64,000 nucleotides of DNA from Roseibium aggregatum. GTDB taxonomy: Bacteria > Pseudomonadota > Alphaproteobacteria > Rhizobiales > Stappiaceae. The notes beneath the pieces were generated by a model. It ran no database searches. It saw nothing but the letters and a program-made list of their open reading frames with translations, and was not told the DNA's origin. The first letter of the stretch is position 1, and each line of letters starts with the position of its first letter. Positions 16,982 to 24,837 of the stretch are shown here, one piece after another. Location of the stretch: NCBI RefSeq assembly GCF_017309185.1, contig NZ_JAEKJZ010000001.1, positions 124,001 to 188,000 on the forward strand. Reading direction: 5' to 3'. Made by a program: the position numbers and the translations under genes.

Positions 16982-18022
16982 TCAGTCCCGGCCCGCACCG
17001 GAGGCGCTGGACCACTGACGGCCGTAAAGGTCGACGGCGAAAGCCGCCGGTGTCCGGGCGTAGGAGGCCAGGCCTTCAAGCGCCGGGTTGGGGTGCCGGA
17101 CAATGAAGGTGGGGATCTTGGCCATCAGCCCTTCGTGGGGCGCCTTGGCTTCGAAGGAAGCCCGGAACCCGCCATCGGTCAGAAACCGCGCGATCCTGGG
17201 CGTGATCCCTCCGGTCAGGTAAACCCCGCCCCGGGCCAGGACGCTTAGCGCGAAATCCCCGGCAACCCGGCCGAAGGCCCGGGCGGCCACCTGGAGCGTC
17301 TTGACGGCCACGGGATCGTTGTCGTCGGCGGCCATCGTGATGCTGGCCGGCGTTTCGAACCGGCGCTCAAGCCCCATCCACAGGGAGACGGCCTGGGCAA
17401 GACGGGGAAATCCCGTGCCGCTCAACAGCTGCTCCGCGCCGAGACGTCCGCCGACGCGTTCTATGTGGGGCCATATGGCGTAGTCTTCATCGGAAACCGG
17501 CCCGAGCTCCACATGGCCGCCTTCGCCGGGGACCGGAACCCAGGTCCGCGCCGCGTGGATCAGCGCCGCCGCGCCCAGCCCGGTTCCGGGCCCAAGCACG
17601 AATTTGGCGCTGGCTTCGCGCACCGTGCCTGACCCGATCTGCTCCACGTCGGCGCCGCAGTAGGCCGGCAGCGCCAGTGCCTGGGCCTCGAAGTCGTTGA
17701 GCACGATGACTTCCTCCAGGCCGAGTTCGGCGATCATTTTCAAGGGTTCAATCACCCAGGCGGCATTGGTCAGGGGGATCTTATTGCCAGTCACCGGACC
17801 GGCGACGGCGATAATCGCGGTTTTCGGCCTTTCCTTCGTTTCCGGGAAAACGGTTTCCCGGATCGCGGGGGCGATATCGGGATGATCCGCGGTGGCCGTT
17901 GTGCCGCACAGGCGCGTCGGCGCGCTGGAATGGTCCACCAGGGCGAAACGCGCATTGGTGCCGCCGATATCCGCGACCAGGACGGGGTAGGAAAATCCTT
18001 TGGACAAGCCAGGCAGCGTCAT
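16982..18022 (-). CDS. glk: Glucokinase
   Basis: The 346-residue protein belongs to the Glk (non-ROK) family: phosphate-binding [13 protein letters not shown] at the N-terminus, [13 protein letters not shown] around the catalytic Asp, and [13 protein letters not shown] for the adenosine site. It phosphorylates glucose to glucose-6-phosphate. Its ATG overlaps the stop of mgsA (ATGA at 18019-18022), coupling its translation to methylglyoxal synthase. There are no missing catalytic residues that I can see. Confidence 0.93.
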   Translation of the reverse strand: MTLPGLSKGFSYPVLVADIGGTNARFALVDHSSAPTRLCGTTATADHPDIAPAIRETVFPETKERPKTAIIAVAGPVTGNKIPLTNAAWVIEPLKMIAELGLEEVIVLNDFEAQALALPAYCGADVEQIGSGTVREASAKFVLGPGTGLGAAALIHAARTWVPVPGEGGHVELGPVSDEDYAIWPHIERVGGRLGAEQLLSGTGFPRLAQAVSLWMGLERRFETPASITMAADDNDPVAVKTLQVAARAFGRVAGDFALSVLARGGVYLTGGITPRIARFLTDGGFRASFEAKAPHEGLMAKIPTFIVRHPNPALEGLASYARTPAAFAVDLYGRQWSSASGAGRD

Positions 18023-18450
18023 GAGGAAAACGACCGGACTTCCGGGGTTTCCGACGTGGTTTTCAGGCCCTGCAGGCGTGCCGAGCGCAGCACGATGTCC
18101 GCGGTGGACGGATTGAGTGCCATCGGCATGTCATAGACGACCGCCAGGCGCATCAGCGCTTTCACGTCGACATCGTGGGGCATGGGGGACAGGGGATCGA
18201 TGAAAAAGAACAGGCCCTGCAACTTGCCTTCCGCGATCATGGCGCCGATTTGCTGGTCGCCGCCAAGAGGGCCGCTTTTCAGTCGGGTGATCTTGAGATC
18301 GGGACAGGCCTCCTGAATGCGGCCGCCTGTTGTGCCCGTGCCGACCAGGTTGAATGTCGACAGCTTCTCCCGGTGGCGTATTGCGAACTCCACCATGGCG
18401 TCTTTCTTGGCGTCGTGGGCGACAAGGGCGAGGGTGGGCGTTGCAGACAT
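18019..18450 (-). CDS. mgsA: Methylglyoxal synthase
   Basis: This compact 143-residue protein has the family hallmarks [35 protein letters not shown] (catalytic Asp) and [21 protein letters not shown] with the catalytic His, plus [11 protein letters not shown]. It converts dihydroxyacetone phosphate to methylglyoxal and phosphate, relieving sugar-phosphate stress. It is the first gene of an operon with glk and hrpB, and a TTGGTATAAA element lies about 40 nt upstream. Pairing with glucokinase suggests coordinated control of upper glycolysis. Confidence 0.95.
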   Translation of the reverse strand: MSATPTLALVAHDAKKDAMVEFAIRHREKLSTFNLVGTGTTGGRIQEACPDLKITRLKSGPLGGDQQIGAMIAEGKLQGLFFFIDPLSPMPHDVDVKALMRLAVVYDMPMALNPSTADIVLRSARLQGLKTTSETPEVRSFSS

Positions 18451-18490
18451 GGCTGGTCCTCTTCGCGGAGCGGAAGGCGCGGGAAAGTGT

Positions 18491-18526
18491 TTATACCAAG
18501 GGTCGTAGTCGAGGTCCTTGGTATTA
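18491..18526 (-). promoter_or_regulatory. Inverted repeat with TTGGTATAAA element upstream of mgsA
   Basis: On the minus strand CCTTGGTATAAA sits about 40 nt before the mgsA start. A second arm, CCTTGGTATTA on the plus strand (18516-18526), makes a 9-bp inverted repeat (18493-18501 with 18516-18524) separated by 14 nt. TGGTATAAA can also be read as an extended -10 (TG-N-TATAAA). It is one of five similar elements in this window. Confidence 0.45.
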
Positions 18527-18676
18527 GCCGCAAAAACGCGGCGCGCAAAGGATCATACGACAGAACGAATCACGTTTTTTAACATATCAAAGCGCTTTGG
18601 GTTGGCGCGAAAAAACCGCGCTTCCGTGGGAAGCGCGGCGACAGTAGAGGAGTTCAGGTATTCAGACGTGGCGATC

Positions 18677-19534
18677 TTAATCGAAGAGGTTGCACCGGAC
18701 CGGTTCGCGGCCGGCCACCTTGTGCAGCAGGGGAGTGGTTCTGTCCGGCAATGTCAGGCCGGCGATTTCCATGACCAGTTTCATGCGGATCGCGTCCGCG
18801 AAGCCTTCCTTCGACCTGACCGGAATGGCGAAGGAGCCGGGGCCGCCGATCACGCAGTCCTCGTAGTAATGATCCAGGTTCAGCATGGCCTGCCAGGTGT
18901 TCTTGTTGGATTTCATCATCAACGGCAGACCGTTGATGGTGACGCCGGCGGCAACCATCCGGTCTCGCATTTCCGTCACCGAGCCACCCTGGTTGTTGGG
19001 GCCGTCTCCGGAAATATCGATCACCTGGCGCAAACCCGTATACTGGTTGCTCTGGACCATCTGAACGGATTTTTCCAGGGCCGAGGCAATGGACGTCCGT
19101 TGCACCTGCCTCAATGGGGCTTCCGCGATCTTGGACGCGAAATGCGAGGCGGATGAGGCATCCTGTATGACGGCCCAATCGGCAACGATGAAATGCTCGT
19201 CCACGCCCCCCCATTCCATGTAGGTGACCGCGACCCGCCCGATCGGGCCGACCTGAATCGCGTCGAGGAATTGCTTGGAGGTCAGGGCCGACACATATCC
19301 GGCGCGCTGCACTTCCTGTTCTTCCTTGTCCATGGATTGGGAGATGTCGACGGCCAGGACGAGTTCCACGTCCACTTCGTTGGCCGGATTGTAACTGTAT
19401 TGCATCGATGCGGGCAGAGCCAGGCGTAAATCCCGGGCTGCGGAGGGTGCGGTAAGAAAGAGTGCCGCACAGAGGAATGACAGTATCGTAAGAACTGCCT
19501 TTGCACAGGTAGTTGTCTTTATGCCGAGACGCAT
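18677..19534 (-). CDS. DUF1194 (von Willebrand factor A-like) secreted protein
   Basis: Starting at ATG 19534, the 285-residue protein has a signal peptide (hydrophobic stretch about residues 10-30, ending near APSAARDL). A VWA-like fold follows with a MIDAS-type DISQSMDKEE motif after beta-strand VELVLAVDIS and a second acidic segment (VIDISGDGPNNQ). DUF1194 proteins are predicted periplasmic or surface metal-binding adhesion/assembly factors, but no activity is established. GC-rich codon use resembles its neighbours. The gene is monocistronic. Confidence 0.82.
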   Translation of the reverse strand: MRLGIKTTTCAKAVLTILSFLCAALFLTAPSAARDLRLALPASMQYSYNPANEVDVELVLAVDISQSMDKEEQEVQRAGYVSALTSKQFLDAIQVGPIGRVAVTYMEWGGVDEHFIVADWAVIQDASSASHFASKIAEAPLRQVQRTSIASALEKSVQMVQSNQYTGLRQVIDISGDGPNNQGGSVTEMRDRMVAAGVTINGLPLMMKSNKNTWQAMLNLDHYYEDCVIGGPGSFAIPVRSKEGFADAIRMKLVMEIAGLTLPDRTTPLLHKVAGREPVRCNLFD

Positions 19535-20079
19535 TGTTTTCTCCTTATTCCGGCCATGCGGCCGCGTTGCCACGTCTCCCCAGTGTTTAGTTGTTGTTTG
19601 CCATACCTTCCCATTGCTTGTGAATCTTACCGATACACAGGCTTATGCCTTGGTTTGGCTTGTGTAATTACTTAGCAAGCTACATGCCAAATCTAGTCGG
19701 ATTCTATTTATCTGGCAAAATCAAATGCGCACAAAGTGCGCGTATTCCACAGATAGGAAATAAGTGCCGGATTGCTAGGAAACTTTTTCCCAGTGGATGC
19801 AAAATTCCCGGCCGGGGCGGCAATTTTTGCCGAGTTGCCTATTTGAACATCAAATTGGCAATTGCCTACCTATTGGGCGTACCGGTCGCGTTGCGCCTGC
19901 TTTTTTCGGTTGACGGGACTGTTCTGGCTGATCATGATCTGAAGAAATTCTCAGGAAGTGAATAAATTTTCGCATCGCCTCGCGAAGCGTGGCGGCAAAG
20001 CAAAAGCGGGCAAGGCAGGGCGTGTCGCCGTATGCGGTCGCAGAGATGCCCGCCGATGTCGGGGAAGGTAAGGAGGCGG
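19535..20079. other. 545-nt intergenic region with clustered inverted repeats, no convincing gene
   Basis: The segment is distinctly AT-richer than its flanks and separates divergent DUF1194 and the SorC-type regulator. A 106-codon open frame at 19645-19965 has no good ribosome site and an unusual composition, so I do not call it. The segment contains a dense group of GGCAA/TTGCC inverted repeats at 19818-19866, noted separately. It must hold the promoters of both flanking units. Confidence 0.6.
19818..19866. repeat. Cluster of GGCAA/TTGCC inverted repeats (possible operator or structured RNA)
   Basis: CGGCAA-TTT-TTGCCG (19818-19832) is followed by a 27-nt imperfect palindrome at 19835-19861 (TTGCC-T-ATTTG / CAAAT-T-GGCAA around AACAT), and then by GGCAATTGCC (19857-19866), which is self-complementary. 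Three overlapping symmetric units within 49 nt lie about 215-260 nt upstream of the SorC-type regulator. Confidence 0.45.
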
Positions 20080-21063
20080 ATGAGCACGCGCGACGACGAC
20101 TGGGCTTCCTACATGGCCATCCGCGCCGCCTGGCTGTCGTTTGTCGGCGGGCGCACGCAGGGCGAGATCGCGTCTCAGCTCGGCGTGTCCCCTGCAAAGG
20201 TTCACCGGTTGATCGCCCATGCCCAGAAAGCCGGGCATGTCAGATTCCAGATCGACGGACGTCCGAAGGAATGCCTGGAGCTGGAAGAAGAGCTGTCGCG
20301 GTATTTCGGGCTGACCAACTGCATCGTCGCGCCGGAGCTCGGTGGCTGCGAGGAAGACGGCGCCCTGCGGGCCGTTGCCGTCTCGGCGGCACAGTTCCTG
20401 ACGGGTCTGCTGGGCGGGGCCGGAGTTGCCCGGCTCGGGGTAGGCATGGGGCGCACGCTGACCGCCGCGGTGGAAGCGTTGCCGAGGTTCGCGCGTCCGG
20501 ATCTCGAAATCATATCGATTTCCGGATCCCTGACCCGGACACTGGCTGCCAACCCCTATGACATCGTCCAAAAAATGCAGGAGCGCACAGGCGGCATAGG
20601 TTACTATCTGCCCGTTCCCTACTTTGCGGAAAGTCCGGACGAAAAAGCGGTGTTTCTGAGCCAGCGCAGCGTTCAGGACCTGATGACACGGGCGCGGCGG
20701 TGCGATGCCTTTGTGATCGGCATCGGTTCGGTGGAAAACGAAGGTCATCTCGTCAAGCGGGGCATGATCTCTAAATTAGAACAGGAGGCACTCTTGTCGC
20801 GCGGCGCCGTCAGCGATCTGATGGGGCGCTTCCTGACGATTGAAGGAAAACTGGCTCCCGATCCGCTGAGCGACCTCGCGGTCGGTTTGCACTTCGATGA
20901 GGTGCGCGGAGCCAGGGTGATTGCGCTGGTGGGTGGAGAAGGCAAGGTGGATGCCACGCTTGCCGCCCTGCGCACCGGTGTCATTACCGATCTCGTGACG
21001 GACGAGGCCCTGGCCAGGGTACTCGGCGCGCGGGTCGGATTGCAGATGGTGCAGTCTGCCTGA
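20080..21063 (+). CDS. SorC/DeoR-type transcriptional regulator, probable nucleoside operon regulator
   Basis: ATG 20080 follows AAGGAGGC and gives 327 residues. An N-terminal helix-turn-helix (GGRTQGEIASQLGVSPAKVHRLIAHAQ) is joined to a sugar-phosphate-binding SorC domain (from about residue 65, with GVGMGRTLTAAVEAL and IGSVENEG). This family senses phosphorylated sugars such as deoxyribose-5-phosphate or ribose-5-phosphate. It lies 65 nt upstream of the nucleoside transport and deo genes on the same strand, so it probably controls them. Confidence 0.9.
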   Translation: MSTRDDDWASYMAIRAAWLSFVGGRTQGEIASQLGVSPAKVHRLIAHAQKAGHVRFQIDGRPKECLELEEELSRYFGLTNCIVAPELGGCEEDGALRAVAVSAAQFLTGLLGGAGVARLGVGMGRTLTAAVEALPRFARPDLEIISISGSLTRTLAANPYDIVQKMQERTGGIGYYLPVPYFAESPDEKAVFLSQRSVQDLMTRARRCDAFVIGIGSVENEGHLVKRGMISKLEQEALLSRGAVSDLMGRFLTIEGKLAPDPLSDLAVGLHFDEVRGARVIALVGGEGKVDATLAALRTGVITDLVTDEALARVLGARVGLQMVQSA

Positions 21064-21128
21064 AGACTGGGCCGAGAGGGGAAACGGGCCGGCTTTGGCG
21101 GGCTCCTGCATGTCGGAGAAAACAGATT

Positions 21129-22130
21129 ATGAAAATATCTCTTACCATTGGCTCGGCGCTGGCCGGATTGGCCTTGTCGGCCGTGAGCGCGGCTGCGGCC
21201 GATATCAAGCCGGCCGTTCTTTACGATCTCGGCGGACGGTTCGACAAGTCGTTCAACGAGGCGGCCTACAACGGCGCCGAGAAGTTCAAGGAAGACAGCG
21301 GGATCGAATTCCGCGACTTCGAGATCCAGAACGACAGTCAGCGCGAGCAGGCGCTTCGCAATTTCGCCAAGCGCGGCATGAGCCCGATCGTCGCCATCGG
21401 CTTCTCCCAGAAGGCCGCCGTCGAGAAGGTTGCCGCCGAATTCCCGGACCTGCAGTTCGCGATCGTCGATGAAGTCGTGGACCTGCCGAACGTGCGCTCC
21501 ATCCTCTTCAAGGAGCACGAAGGCTCCTACATCGTCGGCCTGCTGGCCGGCATGGCGTCGGAGACCGGCAAGGTCGGGTTCGTCGGCGGCATGGATATTC
21601 CGCTGATCAGCAAATTTTCCTGCGGCTACAAGCAGGGCGTCGTTGCCGCGAATGCGGACGCGGAGGTCTTTGAGAACATGACCGGCACCACCGGTGCTGC
21701 GTGGAACGATCCGGTCAAGGGCGGCGAACTCGCCAAGTCCCAGTTCGACCGTGGCGCGGATGTGATCTATCACGCCGCCGGCGGCACGGGCATCGGTGTC
21801 CTGCAAGCGGCCGCGGATGCCGGCAAACTCGGCATCGGCGTCGACAGCAACCAGAATGCCCTGCATCCGGGTTCCGTCCTGACCTCCATGCTGAAGCGCG
21901 TCGACACGGCCGTTTACAAGGCCTTCGATGACGCGAAAAACGACGCCTGGACCTCGGGTACCAATATACTGGGCCTCAAGGAAGGCGGTGTCGACTGGGC
22001 GCTGGACGACAACAACACGGCCCTCATCACGGCCGACATGAAGACCGCGGTGGAAGACGCGACGAACAAGATCGTTTCCGGCGAGATCGTCGTTCACGAC
22101 TACATGTCCGACCAGGCCTGCCCGCTTTAA
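21129..22130 (+). CDS. BMP-family ABC transporter substrate-binding protein, nucleoside type (copy 1)
   Basis: The 333-residue protein has an N-terminal signal peptide (cleavage near SAAAADIKP) and the BMP/PnrA fold: VLYDLGGRFDKSFNEAAYNG, PIVAIGFSQKAAVEKVA, GFVGGMDIPLI and DSNQNALHPGSVLTSM. PnrA-like proteins bind purine or pyrimidine nucleosides. There is no lipobox cysteine, so it should be soluble in the periplasm. It has only two cysteines (SCGYKQG and the C-terminal ACPL), which are conserved in copy 2 and could form a disulfide. It is the first structural gene of the uptake/catabolic operon. Confidence 0.93.
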   Translation: MKISLTIGSALAGLALSAVSAAAADIKPAVLYDLGGRFDKSFNEAAYNGAEKFKEDSGIEFRDFEIQNDSQREQALRNFAKRGMSPIVAIGFSQKAAVEKVAAEFPDLQFAIVDEVVDLPNVRSILFKEHEGSYIVGLLAGMASETGKVGFVGGMDIPLISKFSCGYKQGVVAANADAEVFENMTGTTGAAWNDPVKGGELAKSQFDRGADVIYHAAGGTGIGVLQAAADAGKLGIGVDSNQNALHPGSVLTSMLKRVDTAVYKAFDDAKNDAWTSGTNILGLKEGGVDWALDDNNTALITADMKTAVEDATNKIVSGEIVVHDYMSDQACPL

Positions 22131-22141
22131 GGTAAAGTCCC

Positions 22142-22173
22142 TTGACCTCCGCGCCTTTTTGCGCGGAGGTCAA
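22142..22173 (+). other. Perfect 13-bp stem-loop between the two BMP genes
   Basis: TTGACCTCCGCGC (22142-22154) pairs without mismatch with 22161-22173 around a 6-nt loop CTTTTT. It lies 11 nt after the first BMP stop and 42 nt before the second start. No U-run follows, so it is unlikely to terminate efficiently by itself. Its position suits a 3'-end stabiliser or partial attenuator that raises binding-protein level over the downstream transporter genes. Confidence 0.75.
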
Positions 22174-22215
22174 TCGCTCGCGGCTGTCAGTTTCCGAAGT
22201 CTTGGTGGGGTCGGG

Positions 22216-23211
22216 ATGTGGCGTTTCAATTCACGTTTGTTGCTCGCGGTCCTGGCCGTGGGGTTTTCTGCGGCCGGCGCGTTCGCCGAGCCGGCGATCG
22301 TTTATTCCGTCGGCGGCAAGTTCGACGGGTCCTTCAATGAAAGCGCCTTTGCGGGGGTGGAGCGGTTTCGGAAAGAGACCGGAGAAACGGTTCGGGAATT
22401 CGAGCTGGAACGGGACGCGCAAAGCGTTCAGGCCCTGCGCAACTTCGCCAGCCGGGGCGCCGAGCCGGTGGTCGCCATCGGCTTCAACCAGGCCAATGCC
22501 CTTGGCCAGGTTGCCAGCAGCTTTCCGGAATCGGACTTTGCCATCGTCGATATGGTCGTAGAGCAGCCTAATGTGCGCTCCTATGTCTTCAAGGAACAGG
22601 AAGGCGCCTATATCGCCGGGCTCCTGGCCGCGATGGCTTCAAAAAACGGAACCATCGGCTTTGTCGGCGGCATGGACATTCCGATCATCCGGCGCTTCCT
22701 GTGCGGTTACAAGCAAGGCGCGCTTTCCGTCGACGCGGACGTCAGGGTCCTCTTCAACATGACGGGCGACACGCCGGCGGCCTTCGCCGATCCGGTGCGC
22801 GGCGGCGAACTGGCCGCGGGTCAGATTCAGCGCGGTGCGGATGTCATCATTCAGGCGGCCGGCGGCACCGGCATTGGCGTGCTGCAGAAAGCGGCCGACG
22901 CCGGTGTGCTCGGCATCGGCACGGACAGCAACCAGAACGGCCTGCATCCCGGCAAGGTCCTGACCTCGATCCGCAAACGCGTCGACAACGCGGTCTATGA
23001 CAGCTTCAAGTCCGCGAAGGAGGGAAGGTTCAAGCCCGGCATCCAGGTGCTGGGCGTTGCCGACGGCGGCATGGACTGGGTTCTGGACGAGAACAACAAG
23101 GGCCTGATCACGGACGAGATGAAAGCCGCGGCGGAGGCCGCGGTGGCCGGCATTTCGGACGGTTCCATTACGGTTCACGATGTCGTCAGCGAAGGCGAGT
23201 GCCCTTTCTGA
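22216..23211 (+). CDS. BMP-family ABC transporter substrate-binding protein, nucleoside type (copy 2)
   Basis: A paralogue of the preceding gene; ATG 22216 follows GGTGGGG and gives 331 residues with a signal peptide ending near AGAFAEP. It shares VGGKFDGSFNESAFAG, VVAIGFNQANAL, GFVGGMDIPII and DSNQNGLHPGKVLTS, and the same two cysteines (LCGYKQG and ECPF near the C-terminus). The copies are similar along their full length but clearly diverged, indicating an old tandem duplication, probably with different nucleoside preference. Both would feed the same ATPase and permeases encoded downstream. Confidence 0.92.
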   Translation: MWRFNSRLLLAVLAVGFSAAGAFAEPAIVYSVGGKFDGSFNESAFAGVERFRKETGETVREFELERDAQSVQALRNFASRGAEPVVAIGFNQANALGQVASSFPESDFAIVDMVVEQPNVRSYVFKEQEGAYIAGLLAAMASKNGTIGFVGGMDIPIIRRFLCGYKQGALSVDADVRVLFNMTGDTPAAFADPVRGGELAAGQIQRGADVIIQAAGGTGIGVLQKAADAGVLGIGTDSNQNGLHPGKVLTSIRKRVDNAVYDSFKSAKEGRFKPGIQVLGVADGGMDWVLDENNKGLITDEMKAAAEAAVAGISDGSITVHDVVSEGECPF

Positions 23212-23245
23212 AAAGGGGCCGGCACACCGCGAGGGGCAGAAACGA

Positions 23246-23284
23246 ATGAAAACAGAAGAACGTTGTGCCCGGGGGACGGCATGA
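23246..23284 (+). other. Possible 12-codon leader ORF coupled to the ABC ATPase
   Basis: ATG at 23246 with GAGGGG upstream opens a 12-codon frame (MKTEERCARGTA). Its TGA at 23282-23284 overlaps the ATPase ATG at 23281. It could couple translation across the gap after BMP copy 2, or be chance. There is no independent evidence of expression. Confidence 0.2.
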
Positions 23285-24837
23285 GCGAAACGCCTGCAAT
23301 CGAACTGCGCAAGATCAACAAGAGTTTCGGACCGGTTCACGCCAACAAGGACATCGACCTTGTCGTGAAAAAGGGATCCATTCACGGGATCATCGGAGAA
23401 AACGGCGCCGGCAAGTCGACGCTGATGTCCATTCTCTACGGCTTTTACAACGCCGATGACGGAGACATCCTGGTCGACGGCAGGACGGTCACCATAAGCG
23501 ATTCCAAACATGCCATCGCTCTGGGCATCGGCATGGTGCACCAGCATTTCATGCTGGTCGACAATTTCTCGGTGTTGGAAAACGTCGTGCTCGGGGCGGA
23601 GGACAGCGGACTCCTCGCAGGCGGTCTCGCGCGCGCGAAGCGCGAACTGAAGCGGCTGGAGGAGGAATACGAGCTGCGCGTCGATCCGGAAGCCCTCATT
23701 CAGGACCTGCCGGTCGGGCTGCAGCAGCGTGTGGAAATTCTGAAGGCGCTTTACCGCAGCGCTGAGGTTCTGATCCTCGACGAGCCAACCGGAGTGCTTA
23801 CACCCGCCGAGGCCGACCACCTGTTCAAGATCCTGAATGTCCTCAAGGACGAGGGAAAGACGATCCTGCTCATCACCCACAAGCTGCGCGAGATCATGGC
23901 CGTGACCGATACGGTGTCGGTCATGCGGCGCGGCGAGATGGTGGCGACGCGCGAGACCGCCGGCACGACCATGGAGGAACTTGCCGAACTGATGGTCGGG
24001 CGCTCCGTTCTTCTCAGGGTTGACAAGAAACCCGCCGAGCCCGGAGCGCCGGTTCTGGAGGTGGAAAACCTCACGGTCACCGACAAACGGGGCGTTCAGG
24101 CGGTCAAGGATGTGAGTTTTACCGTTCGCGCCGGGGAGATCGTCGGCATCGCGGGCGTTTCCGGAAACGGCCAGTCCGAACTCCTGGAGACCCTGGCCGG
24201 CATTCGCAAGGCGACCAGCGGCAAGCTGAAGATCAACGGCGAGACCATCGATCTAGGGGCGAGCACGCTGGATGCGGCGGATATGCGTGACAAGAACATG
24301 GGCCACGTTCCGGAAGACCGGCACCGCATGGGCCTCATCAACAGCTTCGCCGAATACGAGAATTCCATCCTGGGCTATCACCGCGACCCGGCCTATTCGA
24401 AGGGGCTTTTGATGGATCTTGCCGTCATCAGGAAGAACGCCGTGGCGGAAATCGAGAAATACGATATCCGGCCGCCCAATCCGATGCTTAAGACGGCAAG
24501 CTTCTCCGGCGGCAATCAGCAGAAGATCGTGCTCGCCCGGGAGATCGAACGGGACCCGCAGGTGCTCCTCGTCGGGCAGCCGACCCGGGGCGTCGATATC
24601 GGTGCGATCGAGTTCATTCACCGCCGCCTCGTGGAATTGCGCGACGCCGGAAAGGGTATCCTGCTCGTGTCGGTGGAGCTTGACGAAATCCGGGGTCTGT
24701 CCGACCGGGTGCTGGTCATGTTCGACGGTAGGATCGTCGGCGAGCGGGGAGCCGATGCGGACGAGGGAGACCTTGGTCTGCTGATGGCCGGTGTCGATGA
24801 CACACATTCGGCACCTGCCGAAGGAGGTGTCCAATGA
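23281..24837 (+). CDS. Nucleoside ABC transporter ATP-binding protein (two NBDs)
   Basis: The 518-residue protein has two fused ATPase domains, as in sugar/nucleoside importers (NupA/YufO, RbsA-like). The first has Walker A GENGAGKST, a degenerate signature (LPVGLQQRVEI) and Walker B LILDEPTGVLTP. The second has a degenerate Walker A (GVSGNGQSE, lacking Lys) but an intact signature SGGNQQKIVLAREI. This asymmetry is normal for the family. The start at 23281 is preferred over one 18 nt upstream because the protein then begins MSETPAIELRKINKSFG. It overlaps the first permease gene by 4 bases. Confidence 0.95.
   Translation: MSETPAIELRKINKSFGPVHANKDIDLVVKKGSIHGIIGENGAGKSTLMSILYGFYNADDGDILVDGRTVTISDSKHAIALGIGMVHQHFMLVDNFSVLENVVLGAEDSGLLAGGLARAKRELKRLEEEYELRVDPEALIQDLPVGLQQRVEILKALYRSAEVLILDEPTGVLTPAEADHLFKILNVLKDEGKTILLITHKLREIMAVTDTVSVMRRGEMVATRETAGTTMEELAELMVGRSVLLRVDKKPAEPGAPVLEVENLTVTDKRGVQAVKDVSFTVRAGEIVGIAGVSGNGQSELLETLAGIRKATSGKLKINGETIDLGASTLDAADMRDKNMGHVPEDRHRMGLINSFAEYENSILGYHRDPAYSKGLLMDLAVIRKNAVAEIEKYDIRPPNPMLKTASFSGGNQQKIVLAREIERDPQVLLVGQPTRGVDIGAIEFIHRRLVELRDAGKGILLVSVELDEIRGLSDRVLVMFDGRIVGERGADADEGDLGLLMAGVDDTHSAPAEGGVQ

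Noticed and set aside
14713-17106. Long plus-strand frame (about 797 codons) opposite hrpB
   Set aside because: It is a composition artefact antisense to HrpB, rich in Arg/Gly/Asp with no recognisable domain.
19645-19965. 106-codon open frame in the gap before the SorC-type regulator
   Set aside because: No ribosome site, Cys/Lys-rich translation without family resemblance, and it runs over the inverted-repeat cluster; better explained as non-coding.
23281-24837. Degenerate second Walker A and first signature motif in the ABC ATPase as evidence of a dead enzyme
   Set aside because: This asymmetric degeneration is normal in fused sugar/nucleoside-type ATPases.
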